Source: Fimbriiglobus ruber (GTDB lineage: Bacteria > Planctomycetota > Planctomycetia > Gemmatales > Gemmataceae). From it: a DNA stretch of 64,000 nucleotides. The stretch lies in the NCBI RefSeq assembly GCF_002197845.1, contig NZ_NIDE01000001.1:1178001-1242000 (forward strand), given 5' to 3'. The position numbers and the translations under genes were made by a program. Shown here one piece after another: positions 35,148 through 42,751 of this stretch (the first letter of the stretch is position 1; each line of letters opens with the position of its first letter). The notes beneath the pieces are model-generated. The model was not told the origin of the DNA. It was given only the letters and a program-made list of their open reading frames with translations, and ran no database searches.

Positions 35148-37012
35148 GGCGTTCCTCCTTCCGTGGGGCTCGCGGGCAAGGTGATGCGGAACGTCGTCCC
35201 CCGGTCCGGTGAGCTTTCGCAAGTCACCTCGCCCCGGTGCGCGGTCACGATCTCCTTGACGATCGCCAACCCCAGACCGGTCCCGGCCGGGTCGCTCTGC
35301 CCCGGTACACGAAAGAATCGGTCGAACACGTGCGACAAGTATTCGGGCGGGATACCGACCCCGGTGTCCGCGACCGAGATTTCGACCCGGCTTCCCTTCA
35401 ATGCGGCGGCCGTCAGGGTCACGCTGCCGCCCGCGGGCGTGTAGGTCACGGCGTTTTCGAGCAGGTTGCGCACCGCGAGTTCCATGCGCTCGAGGTCAAC
35501 CGCGATCTGCGGAAGCGGCTCACTAGCACTGACGACGACTTGAACGTGTTTGTCGTCGGCGCGGGCCCGGACGATGTCGGCCGCCTTGCGAAGGATGCCC
35601 GCCGGATCTTCGGACCGCGGTTGCCCCTGATCCTGCGGCCTTTGGAGTCGGGCCAGGGCGAGGAGTTGGTCGGTGAGCGCCAGGAGCCGTTCCGCGCTGT
35701 CGCGGGCGTCGATGAGAAGTTCGGTCTGTTTGGACGTCAGCGGGCCGACCGTTTCTTCGAGCAGCACGTGAACTGCGAGGCGGACGGACGTGAGCGGGGT
35801 CTTCAGTTCGTGGCTGACGGTCGCGACCAGGTCGGTTTTGAATTGGTCGAGGAGGCGGAACCGGGTCACGTCGTTCAGCACCACGGCCGCGCCGAGGGTG
35901 TCCCCGACCGGGTCGCGGATCGGGCGGATTTGCGGGAGGAAGGCGCGGTCTTCGCCGCCCAACCGGAACGCGACCGCCTGGTCGAAGACTTCGGTCAGGG
36001 TCGGGCGTTGCGAGCGCAGTGCGTCGAGGACGGGCTGCCGCAGCGGCTCCGGGGGCTGCCACTCCGGGCCCGGCTGCCCTTCTCCCGACGGGCTGACGCC
36101 GAGGACCTGACGGGCGGCCGGGTTGGCCAGTTCGACCCGGCCGTCCGGGTCGAGAACCAGGACCGGGTCGGGGAACGAGTCGATCGTCGCCTGGGCGGTC
36201 TGTTGAACCCGAACCATGCGGGCCAGGTTCGACCGCCGGAACGCCTGGAGTTGACTGGTCATGGAGTTGAACGCGCGGGCCAGTTTGCCGAGTTCGTCGG
36301 TCCCGAAAACCGGAACCTGGTGGTCGAGCTGGGCGGACTTCCCCACGGCTTCCGCGGCCGCGGTCACGGCCTGGATCGGGACCAGGATGGTCCGCAGGAA
36401 GTACCACGCGATCCCGCCGACGAGTACGACCGCGACGCAGAGGCCGACGCCGAACCCGATCGTCGCCGCCCGCGCGGTCGCCCGCGCGTCGTCGCGGGCG
36501 GACTCCATGTTCTCCTGATTGATGCGCGTGATCTCCGCGGAAACTTCTTTGATCTGGAGAAATTCTCCGAGCAGGCCCGGGTCGCCGGGGGTGCCGTAAT
36601 AGTCGGTCCCGCGGGCCGGCGATCCCGGCTGGCGGGCGTAAAATCGGATCCCGCGCGCCCGGTAATCGTCTTTGAGTATCTTGAGGCGGTCGACGAGCCG
36701 GTCCTCGGCGGGGTGGATCGTCACGTTCGCGGCTTCCACGGTGTATTGCTTTTCGAACGCGGCCCAACTCTGTAGGTACTGCTTCTTCGCCTCCTTTTCT
36801 TTGCCGGACAGGGCGAACTGGAACGACGAATCGATCCGCTCCACGTCCTCGTTCATTTGAAACATCGCGCGGACGCTGGCGTAGTTCTCCTTCAGGATCG
36901 CGTCGATCCGCTCGCTCATGCGGTCGAGGAGTATGAGCCCGCCGGCCCCGAGCGCGGCAAGGAGCGCGGTCAACAGGATCAGCGCGAGGAGTAAGCGAGA
37001 GCGGAGGGACAT
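35144..37012 (-). CDS. Membrane sensor histidine kinase, HAMP-PAS-HisKA-HATPase (622 aa)
   Basis: Two membrane helices (about 7-30 and 186-209) bracket a ~155-residue helical sensor region. HAMP follows (~210-262), then PAS (IDSFPDPVLVLDPDGRVELA), HisKA with the phosphorylated His in VSHELKTPLTS (~400), and HATPase with NLLENAVTYTP, VADTGVGIPPEY and GTGLGLAIVKEIV. The architecture is close to KinB/WalK-type kinases. Its stop overlaps the start of the KdpD-N gene, so the likely unit is a split KdpD system in which this protein supplies the membrane and kinase parts. No response-regulator gene lies beside it. Confidence 0.93.
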   Translation of the reverse strand: MSLRSRLLLALILLTALLAALGAGGLILLDRMSERIDAILKENYASVRAMFQMNEDVERIDSSFQFALSGKEKEAKKQYLQSWAAFEKQYTVEAANVTIHPAEDRLVDRLKILKDDYRARGIRFYARQPGSPARGTDYYGTPGDPGLLGEFLQIKEVSAEITRINQENMESARDDARATARAATIGFGVGLCVAVVLVGGIAWYFLRTILVPIQAVTAAAEAVGKSAQLDHQVPVFGTDELGKLARAFNSMTSQLQAFRRSNLARMVRVQQTAQATIDSFPDPVLVLDPDGRVELANPAARQVLGVSPSGEGQPGPEWQPPEPLRQPVLDALRSQRPTLTEVFDQAVAFRLGGEDRAFLPQIRPIRDPVGDTLGAAVVLNDVTRFRLLDQFKTDLVATVSHELKTPLTSVRLAVHVLLEETVGPLTSKQTELLIDARDSAERLLALTDQLLALARLQRPQDQGQPRSEDPAGILRKAADIVRARADDKHVQVVVSASEPLPQIAVDLERMELAVRNLLENAVTYTPAGGSVTLTAAALKGSRVEISVADTGVGIPPEYLSHVFDRFFRVPGQSDPAGTGLGLAIVKEIVTAHRGEVTCESSPDRGTTFRITLPASPTEGGTP

Positions 37013-37096
37013 GGACGGGTGACGCTCGCTGGTATCGAGTGAAATCGCCGAGTTGTTTTATTGACGTGTCCGCCGGGGGCAGGTGGTGTCGCCCGC

Positions 37097-38662
37097 TCAG
37101 ACCCTTGCCGCCATCTGGGTGAGCCACACCACCCGCATGCTAAGGTCGTTGCGGACGAGTTCGCCCAGCACTTGGAGCCGGGGGTCGGAATCCTGACCGC
37201 AACAAGCCGCCAACTCCATCGGATCGATACAGTTTAAAATCAAGTATTTCAAAACGGCCACGCGGCCGAAAGAGGTTTTTTCGTACCAGAGCGTTCGGTC
37301 GAAATATCTGAGACCCAGCGTGTCAACCTGGGAGCGGATCAATTCGGGGGGGAAAGTGATTTCGTCGAACGCCCCGTGGGCGGCAACATACCGCTCCACG
37401 GCGCGGCCGAAGAGGGCCAAGAAAATCGGTCCGCTCTCCCGATAGATGTGGTCGAACTGGAATAACCATTCGTAAGGGGCGGCCCCGATCATTTCGACGG
37501 CCCGGCCGAGTTCCTGGGGCCTCGGTACCCCCTGCTCGACCCAATAGGTACGAACGACCGCGTGTAATTCGGGCGGGATGGAAGGGATCTTCATGACCGA
37601 CACGGCGAAGGCCGACGCGTCGTCCAGACGGTCGAACTGCGAGCCGTGACTCAACTCCAGATCTTTCAAATCGGCCAGTTCGGTCTGCCAGAATTCTTTC
37701 AACAAATTGTTGTGAGATAAAATGCTCCATACGGCAGCGGTGACGATCAGACCGAGCCATTCGGTGTCGGAATAGTCGCGGACCCGAGTTTTGATGGCCG
37801 TCAAATCGGCCACGATCACGCCCCCCAAGTTCGCCCGCCCCGCCGCCGCGCTTCGGAACCGAACGACGGCCGTCAGGTCGGCGACGGCGGCCGAATTGGT
37901 CAGGAGTCGGTCGTAAGGCTCCTTGAGTGCGTCGAGCGGGTCCGCCTCAAGCTCCCGACGGTAAAGTTCGACCGCCGGCCCCCGCAAATTCGAGAGTACG
38001 AGCGCGGCGGCCAGCCAGTGGTGCCGGGTGCGCACCGGGTCGAGGTCCGGGTTCAGCGTGAGTAACCAATACAGTCGAAGTAGGACGTCGACTCGATCGG
38101 GTTCGTACCGGGACTGGTCAACCAGACCGGCGTACGCCTCGGCTTCGGCCCCGTTCACGGCCGTCGCCCAGAGTTGCTCGACCCGATCGACAACACGATC
38201 GGACGTGGGCTGACCCTCGACACGCGGTTCTTCCGTGTCGAAATCCGCGTCCGACCCAACTCGTCCGCCTTCCGATTCCTCGTTCGTCGGGTCGCCTGCC
38301 TCCGGGTGTACATCCGGGGGTGCGTCGAGAGACTGACGCCGGTCGGTGCCGACGTCCTCGGCCGGCGGCGGCGGGACGTCTTTCGCAAGACTCCTTTCGG
38401 CTTGTTCGGGCGGCCCCGCCTGGGGCGGCTCGGGTTTGCGGGGCGACGGGAAGCGAAACCACGCGGTCCGCTGCTTGCAGAATTCGTACGCTTCTCGAAC
38501 GAGGCGAAATTGCTCGGGGTGGTGTTCGGGCTTGAACCGGCGGATCAGCCGGGTGTACGCGCGCTTGATGTCCGCGTCCCCGGCGTCGTATGAGACGCCG
38601 AGGAGTTCAAACGGATTGTCGGGCCAACCCCGCGGGTCGTCTGGTAGATCGCTACCGCCCAT
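37097..38662 (-). CDS. J-domain protein with divergent KPE motif, copy 2 (521 aa)
   Basis: Putative Hsp70 co-chaperone. The J-domain (residues ~14-65: NPFELLGVSYDAGDADIKRA, then YTRLIRRFKPEHHPEQF and LVREAYEF) has K-P-E where classical DnaJ has H-P-D. An acidic, proline-rich linker runs to about residue 160. The remaining ~360 residues are a helical domain shared with the 40102 paralogue, with AEAYAGLVDQSRYEPDRVDV, LRGPAVELYRRELE, VRDYSDTEWLGL and a C-terminal W-L-T-Q-M-A-A-R-V. ATG 38662 starts the conserved N-terminus (GGSDLPDDPRGWPDNPFELL); the open frame upstream overlaps the neighbouring gene. Last gene of the Hsp70 cluster. Confidence 0.85.
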   Translation of the reverse strand: MGGSDLPDDPRGWPDNPFELLGVSYDAGDADIKRAYTRLIRRFKPEHHPEQFRLVREAYEFCKQRTAWFRFPSPRKPEPPQAGPPEQAERSLAKDVPPPPAEDVGTDRRQSLDAPPDVHPEAGDPTNEESEGGRVGSDADFDTEEPRVEGQPTSDRVVDRVEQLWATAVNGAEAEAYAGLVDQSRYEPDRVDVLLRLYWLLTLNPDLDPVRTRHHWLAAALVLSNLRGPAVELYRRELEADPLDALKEPYDRLLTNSAAVADLTAVVRFRSAAAGRANLGGVIVADLTAIKTRVRDYSDTEWLGLIVTAAVWSILSHNNLLKEFWQTELADLKDLELSHGSQFDRLDDASAFAVSVMKIPSIPPELHAVVRTYWVEQGVPRPQELGRAVEMIGAAPYEWLFQFDHIYRESGPIFLALFGRAVERYVAAHGAFDEITFPPELIRSQVDTLGLRYFDRTLWYEKTSFGRVAVLKYLILNCIDPMELAACCGQDSDPRLQVLGELVRNDLSMRVVWLTQMAARV

Positions 38663-38712
38663 CGGCTCACTGGAATGAGGAAAACGCGGGACGTCCTGGT
38701 TCGCACGGGTGC

Positions 38713-39768
38713 TTACTCGAGCTTCTCGCGCAGCGACGGCACTACCGGCCGATTGGTCATGATCCGCCACAAGTTGTAACCGGACGGAGCCGGTCTGCCA
38801 CCGTCCGGATTGTACTGCTCGAATTCTCGGATTTGCTCGGGTGTGAACATCGACGACGGCCGGTCCGAGCGATCGAGCGCTGGGGCCGGATGGCGATCGT
38901 GCGCCGGGGCCGGGTAGCTGCCGGCGTCGGGGTTCCGATCGATCAAATCCCGCTTGGAAGGCGGCATGAAAATTCCCATGAGGAACAGAGTCGCTACGAC
39001 GGTTACGACGATCAGCGTCCATCCTTTACCATCAGTCCACTCGTCGAACATCCTCCGCCGCAGCCAGTTCCGGGCCGCGGGTCTCGACGCCCCGGCGGCG
39101 ATCCCCTGGCGGTTCGGCCCCATGGCCCGGGCGGCCGCCACGTCGCCCTTTGCCATCGTCTCGCTCGGGGAATAGCCGAGTTGGTCGAACAACACCGGGT
39201 CGAGCGCGACGATCGGCGGGTGCGTTTCCCCACAGCACCGCGCCGCGGCCCGCCATTCCTCGGCGCCCGCCCGCTCAGCCACCCACTCGGCCCGCGCCAC
39301 GGCCCGGGCTCGGGGGTGAAGGACGTAGAGCCCGCGAACGAGTCGAGCCAACTCTTCGACTGCCGGGTTTTCATCCGACGTCGCCTCAACATCGAGGCCG
39401 TCTTTCAACTGCTCCAACCGGTCCGACGCCATCGCGTTCGGCGTGCGGGTCGTGAGGTCTAACCACCGTGCCCACCTCTCACCGGGCGACAAATCCCAAT
39501 AGGCCGCCGCGAACCCATCGACGTCGGCGCGAAACTGGTCGACGAGAAAAAGCTCCGTCGCGGGAGTAATCGAGCCACGAAATCTGGAGAAGGCATTCAC
39601 CGCGGCGATCTGCGACTCCGGCGGTAAGAAATCCCCGGCCTGTAACGCTTTCAGAAATGACGCCTTGGCCGCGGATTCGTCGGCAGTCGCGGGAATCCCT
39701 AACACTTCGGCGGGGCGCACGCGCCCGGACGAGGTGGTCGAACCGGGCGCGGTCACGTGGACTCCCAT
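38713..39768 (-). CDS. Single-pass membrane protein of the Hsp70 cluster, copy 2 (351 aa)
   Basis: I do not recognise the family. It is a paralogue of the protein at 41666. The N-terminal domain contains A-S-F-L-K-A-L-Q-A-G-D-F-L-P-P, FRADVDGFAAAYWDLSPGER, DGLDVEATSDENPAVEELA and RAVARAEWVAERA. A single membrane helix (TLIVVTVVATLFLMGIFM) follows, then a short tail with FTPEQIREFEQYNPDGG and PAPSGYNLWRI. The helix position implies a large cytoplasmic part and a small outer tail, or the reverse. The start is uncertain: ATG 39768 (MGVHVTAP) or ATG 39819. The J-protein gene follows 50 bases on. Confidence 0.7.
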   Translation of the reverse strand: MGVHVTAPGSTTSSGRVRPAEVLGIPATADESAAKASFLKALQAGDFLPPESQIAAVNAFSRFRGSITPATELFLVDQFRADVDGFAAAYWDLSPGERWARWLDLTTRTPNAMASDRLEQLKDGLDVEATSDENPAVEELARLVRGLYVLHPRARAVARAEWVAERAGAEEWRAAARCCGETHPPIVALDPVLFDQLGYSPSETMAKGDVAAARAMGPNRQGIAAGASRPAARNWLRRRMFDEWTDGKGWTLIVVTVVATLFLMGIFMPPSKRDLIDRNPDAGSYPAPAHDRHPAPALDRSDRPSSMFTPEQIREFEQYNPDGGRPAPSGYNLWRIMTNRPVVPSLREKLE

Positions 39769-40101
39769 GCCGGAATACAGCCAGACGACGGATAAAAACG
39801 ATTGATGGAAACAGTCCATCCTCCGGTCGCGGAGCGGTATCTGATCACGGCACTATCATCTCGAACCTTTCGGTTCCTGCCGAAGACGACTCACATCAGA
39901 CCACTGCGAGCGGTCTCGGGGCGATCCGCTTTGGGATCGCCCCGAGACCGGGAGCAGAGGGGAGGTCCGGAGGGACTCGGTCCCTCCGGCGGGGTTCGGG
40001 GCCGAGCCCCGTCGTGTCGCGGTTGCCGGTTCGCCCTCCGACAACGTGAGTCGCCGACAGAGGCGACACGACCAACCGGGTCATGTATTAGAACTTAACA
40101 C
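39769..40101. repeat. Intergenic region with half of the TTGGGGCTCGGCCCC palindromic element
   Basis: From ~39,897 to 40,009 it carries the right half of the element seen twice around 19-21 kb: the end of the centre (CCACTGCGAGCG), an inner hairpin GGGGCGATCCGC...GGGATCGCCCC, and one arm with GGAGGTCCGGAGGGACTCGG and GGGGCCGAGCCCC. The left arm is missing. It separates the two copies of the J/membrane-protein pair; no gene seen. Confidence 0.75.
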
Positions 40102-41661
40102 TCATACCTTTGCCGCCATTTGGGCTAACCAGACCGCACGTAAGCTCGGGTCGCCGCCCACGAGTTCGGAGAGGGCGCGGTACCGGGGGTCGGGGTCGCC
40201 GAAGCAGGCGTTGGCAAACTCCGCGGGATCAATCGCGTCCGCGACCAGTAGCTTCAGTACGGTCGCCCGCTCCGAAAATTGTTTTTGGAACCAGCCCGAC
40301 CGGGTTTCACCACTCACCCGAACGTGTCGTGCCCGCGCCCGGATGAGGTCGGCCGGGTAGTCCGTCTCGTCGGAGGTGTCGGAGCCGGCGAGGTACCGTT
40401 CCAGGGCGCGGGTCAACAGCCTGATGACCGTCTCGCCCGATTCGCGGAGTACGTAATCGAACATAAACAAATAGCGGGCCGGGTCCGATTCGATCACGGA
40501 TATCGCCGCATCCATGACACGTCTTCCGGGCACAGCCGACCCGGCCCAGAACGCGCGGACGACCGCGACCAACTCGAGCGGGAGGGATTTGGATTTCAAG
40601 ACGGCGGCGGCGACGGCCTGCCCATCTTCCACGCGGTCGAAGAGCCCGCCGTGGTTGAGTTCCAGATATTTCAAGCCGGCCAGTTCGGTCCGGCAGACTT
40701 CCTCCACGACACCGCCCGGCGTCCACACGCCCCAATCTGCGGCCGCGACCACCAGACCGAGCCACTCGGAATCGGAATAGTCGCGGACGCGGTCCTTGAC
40801 GGCCGCCAGATCGGATTTGATGGCCCCGCCGCGGCCCTCCCGCCCCGCGACGACGATCCGGCAACGAGCGAGAGTTAGCAAGTCTCGCGGCACGGCGGGA
40901 ACGGACAATAATCGGTCGTAAGGCCCGTAAAGAGCCTGGTCCGGGTTCGTTTCGAGTTCCCGGCGATAGAGTTCGACCGCCGGGCCGCGGAGATTCGACC
41001 GGGCCAGTGCGTCGGCCAGCCAGTGGTGCCGGGTTCGCGTCGGGTCGAGGGACGGGTTGAGGGCACTTAACCAATAGAGGCGGAGCGGCACGTCGACCCG
41101 GTCGGGCTCGTAACGCGATTGTTCGACCAGGCCGGCGTATGCCTCCGCTTCCGCCCCGCCGACGGCCAACGCCCAGAGTTGAAGCGTCCGGTCGGCGGCG
41201 CGCCAGGGCGGAATCGGCCTCTCGTCTTCCGATGCGTCGTCCGCCCCGAAGTCCGACTCCGGTGCAGGTTGGCTCGCTTCCGGCTTTGAACCCAATGCGG
41301 CTTCGTCCGGATCGGCCGACGGCGGGGGTATCGGGACTTCGTCGGCCGGCGGTGTGACTCTCTTGGGTTCGATGTTCTCGGAGCGGGACGCCGTCGGGCG
41401 GTCGCGGGGAACTACGATCGGAGCGGGTTCCGGTTCGGCGTCCGCGTCGACGCGGAACCACGACGCCTGCCGCAAACACGCCTCGTAAGCCTCGCGAATC
41501 AGACGGAACTGCTCGGCGTGGTGTTCGGGCTTGAACCGGCGGATCAGCCGGGTGTACGCCCGCTTGATGTCCGCGTCCGCGGCGCCGTAGGGGACGCCGA
41601 GTAACTCGAACGGGTTGGTCGGCCAAGTCCGCGGGTCGTCCGGCAGATCGCTACCGCTCAT
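40102..41661 (-). CDS. J-domain protein with divergent KPE motif, copy 1 (519 aa)
   Basis: Paralogue of the 37097 protein along its whole length. J-domain NPFELLGVPYGAADADIKRA, YTRLIRRFKPEHHAEQF and LIREAYEACL, again K-P-E instead of H-P-D. The linker is Pro/Glu-rich (to ~165); the C-terminal domain keeps AEAYAGLVEQSRYEPDRVDV, LRGPAVELYRRELE, VRDYSDSEWLGL and the ending W-L-A-Q-M-A-A-K-V. The start ATG 41661 lies 4 bases past the stop of the membrane-protein gene, so the genes are one transcription unit with hsp70. A role as dedicated partner of the neighbouring HscC-like Hsp70 is inferred from gene order. Confidence 0.87.
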   Translation of the reverse strand: MSGSDLPDDPRTWPTNPFELLGVPYGAADADIKRAYTRLIRRFKPEHHAEQFRLIREAYEACLRQASWFRVDADAEPEPAPIVVPRDRPTASRSENIEPKRVTPPADEVPIPPPSADPDEAALGSKPEASQPAPESDFGADDASEDERPIPPWRAADRTLQLWALAVGGAEAEAYAGLVEQSRYEPDRVDVPLRLYWLSALNPSLDPTRTRHHWLADALARSNLRGPAVELYRRELETNPDQALYGPYDRLLSVPAVPRDLLTLARCRIVVAGREGRGGAIKSDLAAVKDRVRDYSDSEWLGLVVAAADWGVWTPGGVVEEVCRTELAGLKYLELNHGGLFDRVEDGQAVAAAVLKSKSLPLELVAVVRAFWAGSAVPGRRVMDAAISVIESDPARYLFMFDYVLRESGETVIRLLTRALERYLAGSDTSDETDYPADLIRARARHVRVSGETRSGWFQKQFSERATVLKLLVADAIDPAEFANACFGDPDPRYRALSELVGGDPSLRAVWLAQMAAKV

Positions 41662-41665
41662 TGGC

Positions 41666-42751
41666 TCACTTGGAAGAAGAAGGAGTCGAAGGCAATGATT
41701 TCGTTCTGGAGCCTTGTTTGAGTTTCAGGTATTCGGTCGCCGTCAACGGCGCGCCGTTATAAAGTCGCCAATTAAAGTAGCCCGGCGGCGCGGGGTCATC
41801 GCCGTTCGGGTCGTACTGCTTGAATTCCTCGATTTGCTCGTCCGTATAGGACGCTTTATTCGCAGGAGGGAACGGGTGGTTAAGTGGGGAGTTCGGCGAC
41901 AACGTCGGGAATTGCTTGACGTTGTACGACGGCGTCGGGGTGTCCGAACTGGGTGATTTACTCTTGTGGGTCAATCCGGCCCTCACGCCGACCATGATCG
42001 CCACGGCAATGACCCAGCCCAGCACCTTGCCGACGGACTCCAACGAGTCTTGTTGACTTCGCTGGTTTCTCCGCTCCCGTGCTTCCTCTCGTTCGAGCCG
42101 GGTTCGCTCATCGGCCCGCTTTTGTGCTTCGACCCGGGCCACTTCCGGGCCGCTCATCGCGGGGATCGACCGCGACTCCCAGGTCGATTGCGTGAGTTGT
42201 TCGTACAGGTTCGGGTCCAGCGCCGCGGTGTCCGGGTCGATCTGCTGCAGGCGGCGGGCCGCGGCCTGCTTCGGGCCGAATACGTGGCTGGCCAGCCACT
42301 CGGCCCGCCGGGCGGCGCGGGGGCGGGTGTCTAAAACGTATAGTTCCCGGACGACCTGGGCCAACTCCTCGACCGTCGGGTCCGTGTGCGGGGTGATCTG
42401 AACGTCGAGCCCACTTTTCAGATGCTTCAGGCGGTGCGCGGCCCGGCCGTCCGGCGCCCGGGCGGACAGGGCGGCCCACCGCGCCCGTCTCGCGTCGGGG
42501 GCGAGCGACCAATAAGCCGCCGCGAACGCGTCGACGTCTCGACGAAAGCGCGCCAGCTGGATCGCCTCGGCATCCGGATGGACGGGGACTTGCGAACCTT
42601 CCAGGGCCGCCGTTCCCGCGACCCGATCGGCCGGCGGGACAAAGTCGTCGCCGGGTAGCGCCGCGAGAAAGGTCGAGCGGGCTGATGAGGCGCGGGCGGC
42701 AGGTTCGTCCGGGCGGCGACCGTTCGGCGCGGGCGATTCGGGGTCGGTCAT
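41666..42751 (-). CDS. Single-pass membrane protein of the Hsp70 cluster, copy 1 (361 aa)
   Basis: No family recognised; paralogue of the 38713 protein. The N-terminal ~190 residues share A-R-S-T-F-L-A-A-L-P-G-D-D-F-V-P-P, FRRDVDAFAAAYWSLAPDAR, SGLDVQITPHTDPTVEELAQ and AARRAEWLASH. A charged helical stretch (about 203-233, rich in E/R) leads into one membrane helix (241-260, GKVLGWVIAVAIMVGVRAGL). The tail carries the shared motif Y-T-D-E-Q-I-E-E-F-K-Q-Y-D-P-N-G. The ATG overlaps the hsp70 stop (ATGA), so translation is coupled. It could anchor the Hsp70/J pair at the membrane; that is inference. Confidence 0.75.
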   Translation of the reverse strand: MTDPESPAPNGRRPDEPAARASSARSTFLAALPGDDFVPPADRVAGTAALEGSQVPVHPDAEAIQLARFRRDVDAFAAAYWSLAPDARRARWAALSARAPDGRAAHRLKHLKSGLDVQITPHTDPTVEELAQVVRELYVLDTRPRAARRAEWLASHVFGPKQAAARRLQQIDPDTAALDPNLYEQLTQSTWESRSIPAMSGPEVARVEAQKRADERTRLEREEARERRNQRSQQDSLESVGKVLGWVIAVAIMVGVRAGLTHKSKSPSSDTPTPSYNVKQFPTLSPNSPLNHPFPPANKASYTDEQIEEFKQYDPNGDDPAPPGYFNWRLYNGAPLTATEYLKLKQGSRTKSLPSTPSSSK

